Of a stretch of 60,330 bases of DNA, positions 1-9,241 are shown in pieces. The stretch lies in the NCBI RefSeq assembly GCF_002259415.1, contig NZ_NPFY01000038.1:1-60330 (forward strand). Reading direction: 5' to 3'. The notes beneath the pieces are model-generated. The model made no database searches. It saw nothing but the letters and a program-made list of their open reading frames with translations, and was not told where the DNA came from. Each line of letters opens with the position of its first letter. Position 1 is the stretch's first letter. The stretch is from Rhodococcus sp. 14-2470-1b. Its GTDB lineage: Bacteria; Actinomycetota; Actinomycetes; Mycobacteriales; Mycobacteriaceae. Both the position numbers and the translations under genes were made by a program.

Positions 1-1
1 G

Positions 2-1576
2 TGGCGGCTGTATCGGACAAGTCGAGGTGAAGGGCCCCGAACCTGGGCACGTCTGACCGCAGCGGCAACTTCGGGGCTGGCGATGTACGCCACGTTCCCT
101 CCCGTCGATCTGTGGTTTCTCGCTCCGGTAGCACTTGCAATGCTGCTGTTGGCGGTCCGCGGGCGAGGGGCGCGTGCGGGGGCCGGCTACGGCTTCGTCG
201 CCGGCTCGGCGTTCTTCGTGCCTCTGCTGCCGTGGGTGGGGGAGTACGTCGGATCGGTGCCGTGGCTGGCCCTGGCCGTCGTCCAAGCCCTCTTCGTGGC
301 GCTGTTCGGCGCAGTAGCGGATCGGATGTCCCGACTGGCGTGGGGGCCGGTCTGGGTGGCGAGTGCATGGGTGGCGATGGAAGCGGCACGATCTCGGATC
401 CCGTTCGGCGGCTTCCCTTGGGGCCGCATCGCATTCGGCCAATCCGACGGGCCGCTGCTGCCTCTGGCTGCGGTGATCGGCGCGCCGGGGTTGTCGTTCG
501 TCGTGGTGCTGATCGGGTCCGCCCTGGCCGGTGCTGTTGCCTCCGATCGCATCACCCGCAGAACTGCAGCAGCGTCGTTCGTCGGTGCGGCCACTGCTGT
601 GGGGGCGCTCACGGTGGTGGCTCCACTGTTCGCTCCACCGCCGCAGAACACGGTCACCGTCGCCTTCGTGCAGGGCAACGTCCCGCGTCTCGGTCTCGAC
701 TTCAACGCCCAACGACGCGCGGTTCTCGACAACCACGTTCAGCGCACCATCGAGCTCGCCGCCGACATCGACTCCGGCCGCGTGAGCGCACCTGATCTGG
801 TCATCTGGCCGGAGAACTCCTCCGACATCGATCCACTGCGCAACCCCGATGCCGCTGCACGTATCGACGCCGCAGCCCGCGCCGTCGGAGTCCCCGTTCT
901 GGTCGGCGCGGTACTGCGACGAGACGACGGCACCACCACAAACACCTCGATCGTGTGGGATCCCGTCACCGGGCCCGGGCAGATGCACGACAAACGTCAG
1001 CTGGTGCCGTTCGGGGAGTACCTGCCGATGCGCACGATCGTCACCGCCCTGTCCCCGTATGCCGCGCAGGCAGGAAACTTCACCCCGGGACAGGGCAACG
1101 GTGTCCTCGACCTCGCCGGAGTGCCCGTCGCGGTGGCCACCTGCTACGAGGTCGCCTTCGACGCATTGCTCACCGACTCCGTTCGCGCCGGCGCCGAGCT
1201 GATCGCAGTGCCGACCAACAACGCCACCTTTGGTCGGACGAACATGACCTATCAACAACTCGCCATGTCGCGGGTACGTGCGGTCGAACACGGGCGCAGC
1301 GTCGTCGTCTCCGCCACCAGTGGCGTGAGCGCCGTCATCGGCGCGCGCGGGGAGGTCGTCGAGCGCACGGAGCTCTTCACTCCCGCAGCTGTCGTCGCCG
1401 AGGTGGCACTGAGCACCACCCTCACCCCGGCGACCATCGTCGGCAGCGCTTCGGAATGGGCTGTCACCACCGGTACCATTGCTGCACTTGGCATTTCGAT
1501 AACTCGTCGGTCGCGCAGATCTGCACCGTACCCGCCAACTACTATGGTGCGTAGTATTCGATGGGCGGGCCAGTGA
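2..1576 (+). CDS. lnt: Apolipoprotein N-acyltransferase (5' end outside window)
   Basis: Transfers the third acyl chain to the N-terminal cysteine of lipoproteins at the outer face of the membrane. Hydrophobic segments fill the first ~200 residues, followed by a nitrilase-type domain. The Glu-Lys-Cys triad is visible, numbered from the ATG at 83: E244 in VIWPENS, K304 in HDKRQLVPFGEYLP, C354 in VATCYEVAF. The frame is open from base 2, and the residues before the ATG (RLTAAATSGLA) read like the usual Lnt first helix. No ATG, GTG or TTG lies in that stretch, so the true start is probably upstream of the window; 83 is the first in-window start. ResB follows 13 bp later. Several downstream genes encode lipoproteins that could be substrates. 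Confidence 0.93.
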   Translation, partial: WRLYRTSRGEGPRTWARLTAAATSGLAMYATFPPVDLWFLAPVALAMLLLAVRGRGARAGAGYGFVAGSAFFVPLLPWVGEYVGSVPWLALAVVQALFVALFGAVADRMSRLAWGPVWVASAWVAMEAARSRIPFGGFPWGRIAFGQSDGPLLPLAAVIGAPGLSFVVVLIGSALAGAVASDRITRRTAAASFVGAATAVGALTVVAPLFAPPPQNTVTVAFVQGNVPRLGLDFNAQRRAVLDNHVQRTIELAADIDSGRVSAPDLVIWPENSSDIDPLRNPDAAARIDAAARAVGVPVLVGAVLRRDDGTTTNTSIVWDPVTGPGQMHDKRQLVPFGEYLPMRTIVTALSPYAAQAGNFTPGQGNGVLDLAGVPVAVATCYEVAFDALLTDSVRAGAELIAVPTNNATFGRTNMTYQQLAMSRVRAVEHGRSVVVSATSGVSAVIGARGEVVERTELFTPAAVVAEVALSTTLTPATIVGSASEWAVTTGTIAALGISITRRSRRSAPYPPTTMVRSIRWAGQ

Positions 1577-1589
1577 AGAGTGCGAGGAG

Positions 1590-3215
1590 ATGACAATCGA
1601 CGAACACCCCAGTGTGCGCTCGCCGGGACTGGTGCGCGGAACAGTGGCGATGCTGCGCAACCGGTGGCGACAACTGACGTCGATGCGCACAGCGCTGGTG
1701 CTGCTGTTCCTCCTCGCCGCCGCAGCTGTCCCCGGCGCTTTGCTGCCGCAGCGCAATCTCAACACCCAGGCCGTCGATTCCTTCATTGCCGCGCGTCCGG
1801 TTCTCGGGCCGGTGATGGACACGCTGGAAATGTTCGACGTGTTCGCGAGTTCCTGGTTCACCGCGATCTACGTCCTGTTGTTCGTGTCGCTGATCGGCTG
1901 TCTGACTCCCCGGTTGATCGAGCACGGCAAAGCTCTTCGCGCACAACCTGTTCGAGTACCCCGAAATCTCACTCGACTACCGTTGCATCATTCGGGCACC
2001 CTCGCCGGCGACCCCGAGAAGGTGATCGCCGACATCGCGCCGCACTTGAAAGGGTGGCGTACCGTCGTGCGGCCCGAGCCCGATGGGGCACTGACCCTCT
2101 CGGCCGAGAAGGGCTACACCCGCGAGGCCGGAAACCTGCTCTTCCACTTCTCGCTGATCGGCCTGCTCGCCGCTATCGCCATCGGCAAACTGTTCGGCTA
2201 CGAAGGCTCGGTCATCGTCATCGCCGACAACGGACCCGGTTTCTGCAACACCTCTCCCGCCGTCTACGACTCCTTCCGCGCCGGCAACAGCACCGACGGC
2301 ACCGGCCTCGAGCCGTTCTGTATCCGGGTCAAGGACTTCACCGCCGACTACCTCGAGAACGGTCAGGCCGAGATGTTCACCTCGAACATCTCCTACCAGA
2401 GCGCCGACGACATCGCCGCCGACACCTGGCGCGACTATCAACTCAAAGTCAACGAACCCCTCCGGCTCGGCGACGAACGCATCTACCTCACCGGACACGG
2501 CTACGCCCCCGAATTCACCGTCACCTTCCCCGACGGCCAGACCCGCACCGAAGCCCTGCAGTTCCGCCCCGACGACGCCACCACGTTCCTCAGCAGCGGC
2601 GCGCTGCGATTCGACCCACCCGGGGGGACCTACGCCACCGCCGACGAACGCCGCCGAGGGCAGATCGCCATCGAAGGACTCTTCGCGCCCACCGCGCAAT
2701 TCAACGGAAACCTGCTCTCCTCCCGCTTCCCGGAACTGGTCGATCCCGCTGTGGCAGTGGACATCTACAAAGGCGACACCGGTCTCGACACCGGCATCCC
2801 GCAGTCGATCTTCTCCCTGGACCAGGAGATGATCAACCAGGGACGGCTGGTCAAGCAGGACCGAGTCAACCTGCGGCCCGGAGAATCGACAACCCTCACC
2901 GACGGCACCGTCGTCCGGTTCGACGGGGCCAAGGAATTCGCGAACCTCCAGGTCGGATACGACCCCGCGCAGCGGTGGGTGCTCGTGTTCGCGGTCACGA
3001 TGATGACCGGACTACTGATCTCCCTGGTGATCACCCGCCGTCGTGTCTGGTTTCGGATCCACCCTGCCGAACACGGCCGCGCGGGCGTGGACATGGGCGG
3101 ACTGGCTCGCACCGATCACGCCGGCTGGGGACCCGAATTCGAGACCCTCCGGTCACAGATCTGGCCGCAGGCAACTTCGAGCGACTCCGAGACCCACGAC
3201 AGAGAAACGGTGTAG
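1590..3215 (+). CDS. resB: Cytochrome c biogenesis protein ResB
   Basis: This is the System II (Ccs) component that, with CcsB/ResC, delivers haem to apocytochrome c outside the membrane. The 541-aa protein has a cytoplasmic N-terminus, a first helix around residues 35-55 (LVLLFLLAAAAVPGALLPQ), two more helices near 85-105 and 185-205, a large extracytoplasmic domain, and a final helix near 460-480. This is the usual ResB topology. It starts at an ATG after GAGGAG. It is followed four bases later by ccsB, and the pair is the normal operon order. The function is confident; which cytochromes it serves cannot be read here. Confidence 0.93.
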   Translation: MTIDEHPSVRSPGLVRGTVAMLRNRWRQLTSMRTALVLLFLLAAAAVPGALLPQRNLNTQAVDSFIAARPVLGPVMDTLEMFDVFASSWFTAIYVLLFVSLIGCLTPRLIEHGKALRAQPVRVPRNLTRLPLHHSGTLAGDPEKVIADIAPHLKGWRTVVRPEPDGALTLSAEKGYTREAGNLLFHFSLIGLLAAIAIGKLFGYEGSVIVIADNGPGFCNTSPAVYDSFRAGNSTDGTGLEPFCIRVKDFTADYLENGQAEMFTSNISYQSADDIAADTWRDYQLKVNEPLRLGDERIYLTGHGYAPEFTVTFPDGQTRTEALQFRPDDATTFLSSGALRFDPPGGTYATADERRRGQIAIEGLFAPTAQFNGNLLSSRFPELVDPAVAVDIYKGDTGLDTGIPQSIFSLDQEMINQGRLVKQDRVNLRPGESTTLTDGTVVRFDGAKEFANLQVGYDPAQRWVLVFAVTMMTGLLISLVITRRRVWFRIHPAEHGRAGVDMGGLARTDHAGWGPEFETLRSQIWPQATSSDSETHDRETV

Positions 3216-3219
3216 CGCC

Positions 3220-4182
3220 ATGCCGATCGACGACACCCTCGCCCGCTGGAGCGACATCAGCTTCGAGACCGCGTTCGTGGTCTATCTCCTCGCCGCGATG
3301 GCGTTCCTCGGCCAGCTCGCGACGACCCGTGCGGCGACACTGCACAACACGGAGCGACTGCGCACGCGAATAATCGCCGCGACGTCGACGACACCCGGTC
3401 GCATTCCCGACGCACCCCGGCGGGTTCCGTCCGAACGCCTGGGGCGCACAGGCCTCGGGCTGGTGATGGTGGCGCTGACGTTGCATGTCGGGTCGATCGT
3501 TCTTCGCGGGATCGCCGCCAGCAGGCCGCCGTGGGGCAACATGTACGAATTCGTCTCGGTCACCTGCGCGGCCGGTGTACTGGCTGCACTGGTGGTGCTG
3601 CGCTCCAAGCAACTGCGCACCCTGTGGTTGTTCGTCCTGGTACCGACATTGATCCTCCTGTTCGTCGCCGGCACCGTGCTGTACGCCAACGCAGCACCGG
3701 TGGTACCGGCACTGCAGTCGTACTGGCTGCCGGTGCACGTCTCCATCGTCTCGCTCGGCAGCGGGGTGTTCTTGATCTCCGGGGTTGCAAGCGCGCTGTT
3801 CCTGATCCGCATGAAGCATCCCGAGGCCTCGGGGAGCAGAATGAGCCGAATCGTCGCCCGTCTGCCCTCCGCGCAGACACTGGACATCGTGGCGTACAAG
3901 ACCACGATCTTCGCATTTCCACTCTTCGGCGTCGGCGTCATCCTCGGTGCCATTTGGGCCGAAGCCGCATGGGGCCGATTCTGGGGCTGGGACCCGAAAG
4001 AAACGGTCTCCTTCATCACCTGGATCGTCTACGCCTCCTACCTACACGCCCGCGCCACCAGCGGATGGCGCAACACCCGCGCAGCATGGATCAACATCGC
4101 CGGATTCGTAGCGATGCTGTTCAACCTGTTCATCATCAACATGGTCGTCTCCGGCCTGCACTCCTACGCAGGCCTGAACTGA
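3220..4182 (+). CDS. ccsB: Cytochrome c biogenesis protein CcsB/ResC
   Basis: Haem-handling partner of ResB. The start at 3220 lies 4 bp after resB and leaves the expected 320-aa protein; the frame is open further upstream, but only inside resB. The tryptophan-rich WWD haem-binding signature is explicit (WGRFWGWDPKETVSFITW, near residue 250). Conserved histidines flank it (LHVGS near 90, PVHVS near 170, LHSYAG at the C-terminus). About eight transmembrane helices are apparent. With ResB here and ResA-like/CcdA proteins at 9238-10715, the window holds a complete System II set, though split by a metal-efflux and disulfide block. Confidence 0.94.
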   Translation: MPIDDTLARWSDISFETAFVVYLLAAMAFLGQLATTRAATLHNTERLRTRIIAATSTTPGRIPDAPRRVPSERLGRTGLGLVMVALTLHVGSIVLRGIAASRPPWGNMYEFVSVTCAAGVLAALVVLRSKQLRTLWLFVLVPTLILLFVAGTVLYANAAPVVPALQSYWLPVHVSIVSLGSGVFLISGVASALFLIRMKHPEASGSRMSRIVARLPSAQTLDIVAYKTTIFAFPLFGVGVILGAIWAEAAWGRFWGWDPKETVSFITWIVYASYLHARATSGWRNTRAAWINIAGFVAMLFNLFIINMVVSGLHSYAGLN

Positions 4183-4539
4183 TGACTCCCGCTACGTGCC
4201 CTCCAGCGCGTCCGCAAGGTCCTGCGGAATGGGCATCGGCGACATCAGTCCCGCCTCGACCCGGCCGGTGTTACCGGCCGGGTATCGCCCCGACCACGAT
4301 CCTGGAGCAGCGACCACGATCCGAATCAACTGGCCCCAGGATTCGCGCCGATCATGTTCTACCGCCGCAGCTTTCAACATCGCGGCGTGGTTGCGAGCAT
4401 GCAACCGTCAACAGGGCTGCGAGAGGATGTGTGCTCGTTCGAGGTGGTACCAGCGCACCTCTGTTGTCGATGCCCGTGCTGCTGCGGTCATGTCGATCCC
4501 GTAGAGCCTGCGTGCAGTCCGATCACCGCCCGCAGGTCT
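4183..4539. other. Intergenic stretch between convergent ccsB and the P1B ATPase
   Basis: I see no convincing gene here. A 70-codon frame on the minus strand (4192-4404) has no recognisable domain or start context. The only clear structure is the hairpin at 4259-4283. Confidence 0.5.
4259..4283. terminator. Perfect GC-rich hairpin, probable bidirectional terminator
   Basis: ACCCGGCCGGT (4259-4269) pairs perfectly with ACCGGCCGGGT (4273-4283) around a GTT loop. It lies between the convergent 3' ends of ccsB and the P1B ATPase. There is no U-tract, which is common in actinobacteria. Confidence 0.6.
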
Positions 4540-6747
4540 CTACCTCTGTCCGCGGAAGAGTTCGCCGTACGCGGGGGTCGATGTGCAGCAGGTACATCCA
4601 TCCGAGCACACGGAGCTGCCATCGTCTGCTCCGATCGCCGACGGTGACGTTGCGGTGGTGGAGGCCAGTAGGTTCCCAGATGCGAGAGGTGCGGTGTTCC
4701 TCGGCGTCGGAGCCGGAGCGCAGCAGGCATCCTCGAAGGCCGCTGCGGGTGCGATCGTGACGTTGAGGGCACCGGACGCCGCGGGCGGGGGCACGAACCC
4801 GTCCAACGGTGTGGTGCGGGCAGCGCGAATCGCATTGGCTATGACCAGGACTTCGGCGAGTTCGTGGACGAGCACCACAGTCGCCAAACCGAGGACACCG
4901 GTGGCAGCCAGTGGGACGAGCACGCCGATGATGGCGATCGACAAGGCGATGTTCTCGATCATGATGCGCCGGGCGCGTCGAGCGTGGGCCAGCACCTGCG
5001 GTAGATGCCGGAGGTCTTCCCCCATGAGGGCAACATCGGCGGTCTCGATGGCAACGTCGGTTCCCATGGCGCCCATGGCGATACCGACATCTGCGGTCGC
5101 CAAGGCGGGAGCGTCGTTGATGCCGTCGCCGACCATGGCAATCTTGCGTCCGGCCGCGATGTCGGTCAGCAGGGCCGCTTTGTCCTCGGGCAGTAGTTCG
5201 GCGTGGACGGCGGTGATGCCCGCCTGGGTCGCCAGAGCCTGCGCAGTGAGCGCATTGTCGCCGGTGAGCATCGCAGTGTCGATACCGAGCGCGGTGAGTT
5301 GGCGGACAGCCTCGGCGGCCTCGGGCCGCAGTTCGTCGCGGACGGCGATCGCAGCGATCAGAACTCCGGCGCGTTCGACGAGAACGACTGTGGCACCGCC
5401 GCTCTGCAGACGAGCGACGTCGGCGCGGAACACCTCGGAGCTGGGGTGTGTGTCGAACCAGCTCGGTTTCCCGAGCCTGATCGCGGCACCGTCGAGGGTG
5501 CCGGTCAGGCCGTGCCCGGCGATGGCAGTGACATCATCGGCGGCCGCGACGGTCGATACGGAGGCCAGTACGGCGCGGGCGAGTGGATGCTCGCTGCGCG
5601 CTTCGAGCGCAGCAGCAACGGCCAGCGCGGCGTCGCGGCTGATTCCCGCAGCGGTGACGACGTCGACGACCTCCGGTCGTCCTGCGGTGAGGGTGCCGGT
5701 CTTGTCCAAGGCGACGACGCGAATGCGGCCCAGCTCTTCCACTGCTGCACCGCCTTTGATCAATGCCCCGTTGCGACTCGCAGCCCCGATCGCCGCCACC
5801 ACCGACAGCGGCACCGAGATGGCCAACGCGCACGGTGATGCCGCGACCAGGACCACCAGTGCGCGTTCGAGCCACAACATGGGGTCACCGAGCACCGCAC
5901 CGACGCCGGCGACGAGTACGGCGAGAATCATGATCGAGGGCACGAGCGGACGTGCGATACGGTCCGCCAGCCGTTGGCCGGCCCCTTTGCGGTCCTGGGC
6001 CTGTTCGACGATGCGGACGATGCGAGCAAGCGAACTCTCCGATGCCGGCGCGGTGACGGTGACCTCGATGGCCCCGCCGCCGTTGATGGCACCGGCATGC
6101 ACCTCGTCACCGACACCGGCTTCGATGGGCACGGACTCGCCGGTGATCGCAGACACGTCCAGATTCGTCGAACCGCGAGCGATGGTGCCGTCCGTGGCAG
6201 CTCGCTCACCCGGCCGCAGCACCATGATGTCCCCGATCACGACATCGTCGGGGGACAGGGCCTGCTCGGTTCCACCGCGCAGGACAGATACCGTCGGCGG
6301 CACCAAGGACAGGAGTGCGCGCAGTCCGCGGCGGGTCTTGGTGACCGCGTATTCCTCGAGCCCCTCGGCGACGGAGAACAAGATACCGAGCATCGCGGCC
6401 TCGGGGATCTGGCCCAATGCGATGGCACCGAGCAGCGCGATCGTCATCAGCGTGCCGACACCGATGCGTCCGTGTCGCAGATTTCTCACCGTCGCGGGAA
6501 CGAAGGTGACGGCGGCGATCGCGGCAGCGATCAGAGCGCCGACGGTCGCAACCGCATCGGCACCCGTTCGACCGAGCAACCACGATGCGCCCAGGATGAT
6601 CGCGGCGGCCGAGGCGAGTTGCAGCTCGCGGACCTGCCACAACCTCGGGAGTGCATCGGTTGGAGCTGGACCTCCCGTGCCCGCACCGTCAGCAGTGGAT
6701 TCGGTGGTCGGCGCTGCCGGGGTAGGTCCGCAGCACGCGTCAGCCAT
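4540..6747 (-). CDS. Heavy-metal translocating P1B-type ATPase (soft divalent metal efflux)
   Basis: ATP-driven export of a toxic transition metal. Phosphorylation motif DKTGTLT, TGES actuator loop (AITGESVP), nucleotide-domain HP (SEHPLARAVLA) and GDGINDAPAL hinge are all present. The metal-site helix carries SPC (VAASPCALAISVP) instead of CPC, as in P1B-4 pumps, and the last helices contain VHELAEVLVIAN. Instead of an N-terminal HMA domain it has short cysteine clusters at both ends: ACCGP at residues 4-8, and DACCAP plus CSDGCTCC near the C-terminus. The 735-aa length is normal. It overlaps its arsR gene by 8 bp, so the pair is co-transcribed. Cd/Zn/Co/Pb are likely substrates; the exact metal is not settled. 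Confidence 0.9.
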   Translation of the reverse strand: MADACCGPTPAAPTTESTADGAGTGGPAPTDALPRLWQVRELQLASAAAIILGASWLLGRTGADAVATVGALIAAAIAAVTFVPATVRNLRHGRIGVGTLMTIALLGAIALGQIPEAAMLGILFSVAEGLEEYAVTKTRRGLRALLSLVPPTVSVLRGGTEQALSPDDVVIGDIMVLRPGERAATDGTIARGSTNLDVSAITGESVPIEAGVGDEVHAGAINGGGAIEVTVTAPASESSLARIVRIVEQAQDRKGAGQRLADRIARPLVPSIMILAVLVAGVGAVLGDPMLWLERALVVLVAASPCALAISVPLSVVAAIGAASRNGALIKGGAAVEELGRIRVVALDKTGTLTAGRPEVVDVVTAAGISRDAALAVAAALEARSEHPLARAVLASVSTVAAADDVTAIAGHGLTGTLDGAAIRLGKPSWFDTHPSSEVFRADVARLQSGGATVVLVERAGVLIAAIAVRDELRPEAAEAVRQLTALGIDTAMLTGDNALTAQALATQAGITAVHAELLPEDKAALLTDIAAGRKIAMVGDGINDAPALATADVGIAMGAMGTDVAIETADVALMGEDLRHLPQVLAHARRARRIMIENIALSIAIIGVLVPLAATGVLGLATVVLVHELAEVLVIANAIRAARTTPLDGFVPPPAASGALNVTIAPAAAFEDACCAPAPTPRNTAPLASGNLLASTTATSPSAIGADDGSSVCSDGCTCCTSTPAYGELFRGQR

Positions 6748-7144
6748 GATCGACCCCGGTGACTTCAGCGACGATCGAGGTGGTGGGCAGTACCTCGGTC
6801 AGTGTCGCGAGCAGTCGGGTGCCGCGGTCGGTGAGCGCATACATGACCAACTTTCCGTCTCTGTTCGATGTGACGGCGTCCGCGGCTTTGAGTTTGCGGA
6901 GATGGTGGGAGACCAGCTTCTGGCTCTGTCCCACGATCCACGCGATGTCGCAGCCACACATCTGCCCGCCGGCGTTCAACGCGAGCGCGATGGTCAGTCG
7001 GGTGGGGTCGCCGAATGCTCGGGCAGCGTCGGCGACCGGTTCGATATCGCCGAGCGCGGGCAGAGTAGCGCGCACCCTCTCGGCGTGAGGGAGGTCCATA
7101 CACAACAGATCGCACGAGTCCAGAGGTTCCAAGGCCATGGGCAC
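6740..7144 (-). CDS. ArsR/SmtB-family metal-sensing repressor
   Basis: Winged-helix repressor that leaves DNA when it binds metal. The 134-aa protein shows the family layout: LADP-like AFGDPTRLTIALAL at 42-56, MCGCDIAW (ELCVCDL-type metal-site helix) near 62-69, recognition helix QSQKLVSHHLRKLK near 73-86, and a wing ending in VMYALTD. Extra N-terminal cysteines (CDLLC, residues 11-15) resemble CadC sensors, which suggests Cd/Pb/Zn sensing. It heads the operon with the P1B ATPase. A palindrome lies 3 bp upstream of the start codon (7148-7169). Confidence 0.9.
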   Translation of the reverse strand: MPMALEPLDSCDLLCMDLPHAERVRATLPALGDIEPVADAARAFGDPTRLTIALALNAGGQMCGCDIAWIVGQSQKLVSHHLRKLKAADAVTSNRDGKLVMYALTDRGTRLLATLTEVLPTTSIVAEVTGVDHG

Positions 7145-7147
7145 AAT

Positions 7148-7169
7148 CTAACAATCATGCGATCGTTAG
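7148..7169. promoter_or_regulatory. Operator palindrome for the ArsR repressor
   Basis: CTAACAATC and GATCGTTAG face each other around ATGC, with one mismatch between the arms. An extra half-site, GATTGTTAG, lies at 7197-7205. The site sits immediately upstream of arsR, and the half-site is in the gap shared with the divergent dsbA-type gene, so both directions could respond to the metal. Confidence 0.6.
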
Positions 7170-7274
7170 GGAAGGACCATTAGTCAACGTTCGCACGATT
7201 GTTAGTGTCATAGCGGGTCGAAACGCCCATATCGGGCCCATTGATCAGTCCGAACGAATCGAGAAGGTAGTTGT

Positions 7275-7934
7275 ATGAGCCGAGCGTTGAAGATTTCCTT
7301 GTCCCTGGTGATCGTGTTCGCCGCCGCGTTGGCTGTATTTCTGGTGGTGGATCGATCGGGGTCTCCGGATGCTGCCGCCGCCGAGCAGGCCGCGACCGAC
7401 CCTGCCTCGATTGCGGTGCGCGAGAACAGTCATCGGTTGAACTCGGTGCCCGACGGCCGGGTCACGTTCGTGGAGTTCCTCGACTTCGAGTGCGAGGCCT
7501 GCCGATCGGCCTACCCGGCGATCGAGCAATTGCGTGAAGAGTACGGCGACCGGGTGAGCTTCGTGGCCCGCTACTTTCCGATCGCCTCCCACTTCAATGC
7601 CGAACGAGCCGCACGCGCAGTCGAGGCCGCGGCCCAGCAGGGCGGATTCGAGGCGATGTATCAGCGCATGTACGAAACGCAGGCGCAGTGGGGCGAACAG
7701 CAGGTTCCGCAGGACGAGTTGTTCCGCAGCTTCGCCGTCGAGCAAGGGCTCGACATGAGCGCCTTCGATGCCGCCTACACCGACCCTGCGACGCTCGCGC
7801 GCATCGAGGCCGACGTCGCGGACGGGATCGCGCTCGGCGTGCAGGGCACCCCGACGTTCTTCCTCAACGGCACCAAGATCGAACCCACCACCTACGGAGA
7901 CCTCGCCGATGCCCTCGACGCTGCACTCGGCTGA
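7275..7934 (+). CDS. DsbA-family thiol:disulfide oxidoreductase
   Basis: Extracytoplasmic thioredoxin-fold oxidase that introduces disulfides into exported proteins. Residues 5-27 form a membrane anchor or signal (ALKISLSLVIVFAAALAVFLVV). The active site is CEAC in FLDFECEACRSAYP near 73-76. The cis-proline loop is GTPTFFLNG near 195-203, and a helical insertion lies between. The ATG at 7275 is preceded by GAGAAGG. The 3' end overlaps the VKOR gene by 26 bp, so the two are translated together and are probably redox partners. Confidence 0.92.
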   Translation: MSRALKISLSLVIVFAAALAVFLVVDRSGSPDAAAAEQAATDPASIAVRENSHRLNSVPDGRVTFVEFLDFECEACRSAYPAIEQLREEYGDRVSFVARYFPIASHFNAERAARAVEAAAQQGGFEAMYQRMYETQAQWGEQQVPQDELFRSFAVEQGLDMSAFDAAYTDPATLARIEADVADGIALGVQGTPTFFLNGTKIEPTTYGDLADALDAALG

Positions 7935-8556
7935 CCCCGCAGCCGCTCTCACCCGACGCAGCGGACCGTTCGCCCGGGGCCTGCCCTGGCTGCTACTGGT
8001 GGGCGGCCTGATCGGCCTGACCGCCGCGTTCGTGCTCACAGTAGAGAAGTTCGCTCTGGCGCTCGATCCCGCCTACGCCCCGACCTGCAGCATCAACCCG
8101 GTACTCAACTGCGGATCGGTGATGGACACCCCGCAGGCGTCTGCGTTCGGATTTCCCAATTCCCTTCTCGGGATCGCAGGCTTCGCCGTCGTGGCGGCAG
8201 TGGGTGCCGCCCTTCTCGCCGGTGCGGTGTTCGCGCAGTGGTTCTGGGGTGCACTGCAGGTCGGTGTCACTGCTGCCGCAGTCTTCGTGCACTGGCTGAT
8301 CGCGCAGAGCCTGTACGAGATCGGTGCCCTGTGCCCGTACTGCATGGCGGTGTGGGCGGTCACCGTACCGATCTTCTGGTACGTCACGCTGCGCAACCTC
8401 GACCGCGCCAGGTCGAAATCCGCTCTTGGGCAATGGTTTCGGCCATGGCTTGACTCGCTGATTCGCAATCACTCGATTCCACTGACCGTGTGGTTTCTCG
8501 TCCTCATCGCCCTGATCGCGCAGCGTTTCTGGTCGTACTGGTCCACGCTCCTATGA
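7909..8556 (+). CDS. Vitamin K epoxide reductase (VKOR) family protein
   Basis: Membrane quinone-linked enzyme that reoxidises DsbA, taking the place of DsbB in actinobacteria. It has the loop cysteine pair (C in PTCSINPVLNCGSVM), the conserved Ser/Asn-rich FGFPNSLLG, and the active-site CPYC in GALCPYCMAVWA. Four to five helices are apparent. The ATG at 7909 lies inside the end of the dsbA-type gene and gives 215 aa, the normal bacterial VKOR length. Confidence 0.92.
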   Translation: MPSTLHSADPAAALTRRSGPFARGLPWLLLVGGLIGLTAAFVLTVEKFALALDPAYAPTCSINPVLNCGSVMDTPQASAFGFPNSLLGIAGFAVVAAVGAALLAGAVFAQWFWGALQVGVTAAAVFVHWLIAQSLYEIGALCPYCMAVWAVTVPIFWYVTLRNLDRARSKSALGQWFRPWLDSLIRNHSIPLTVWFLVLIALIAQRFWSYWSTLL

Positions 8557-8611
8557 TCCGCGACGTACCGTTCGCCCCTCTGCCGCTCTCTCGAGAAAGA
8601 AGGTCACGGCG

Positions 8612-9241
8612 ATGACGCGCGGCTGGTCGATCGTCATGCTCGTCGTTGTCGTTGCATCGATCGTTGCACTGTGGCCCCGCTCCGGTGGCGTCGAGGGCGG
8701 CCCGTCCGAGGCCATCGCCAACAATGTCGCGCCGGTCGGACCCGAACCCACACTGTCCCGCCCGCCGGATGACGCGGCACGAGCAACAGCGCTACCGCTG
8801 TGTCCGCCGCCGGTACCGCGCGAAGGCGGTCCGCTGGCAGGAGTGATAGCGCGCTGCATCGGCAGCGCCGACGATGTCGATCTCGCCGACGTTCTCGGAA
8901 GCGAGGTGACGCTGATCAACCTGTGGGCATCCTGGTGCGGCCCGTGCCGCACCGAGATGCCCGTACTCGATGCCTACACCGCAGAACCCGACGCGATCCC
9001 AGTCATCGGAATCGACGTCGAGGACCGGCCCGCGGACGCGGCCGCGCTGCTCACGCAACTGGGCGTCCGCTATCCGAACTACATCGACGGCGGCAGCGTC
9101 CTGGACGCGCTCTCGGCACCGCCGGTCCTTCCCCTGAGCTTTCTCCTCCGCCCGGACGGAACGGTCGAGCGCGTCACCGACCCGACGGTGTTCGAGACGG
9201 CAGACCAGATCCGCACTGCAGTAAAGGATTTCACCTCATGA
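8612..9241 (+). CDS. Membrane-anchored TlpA/thioredoxin-like protein
   Basis: Extracytoplasmic thioredoxin-fold reductase, probably a thiol donor in cytochrome c maturation or disulfide repair. A single N-terminal helix (WSIVMLVVVVASIVALW, residues 4-20) anchors a soluble domain. The active site is WCGPC in NLWASWCGPCRTEMPVL near 108-112, with a cis-proline region LPLSFLLRPDG near 178-188. It overlaps the next thioredoxin-like gene by ATGA. Two consecutive TlpA-type genes imply separate targets. Confidence 0.88.
   Translation: MTRGWSIVMLVVVVASIVALWPRSGGVEGGPSEAIANNVAPVGPEPTLSRPPDDAARATALPLCPPPVPREGGPLAGVIARCIGSADDVDLADVLGSEVTLINLWASWCGPCRTEMPVLDAYTAEPDAIPVIGIDVEDRPADAAALLTQLGVRYPNYIDGGSVLDALSAPPVLPLSFLLRPDGTVERVTDPTVFETADQIRTAVKDFTS

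Noticed and set aside
1580..3373. 597-codon frame overlapping resB
   Set aside because: Arg-rich shadow of resB in another frame, no recognisable motif.
4583..7183. A very long plus-strand frame opposite the P1B ATPase
   Set aside because: It is the mirror of a high-GC gene; its translation is Ala/Ser/Arg-rich without domains, while the minus strand has complete P-type ATPase motifs.
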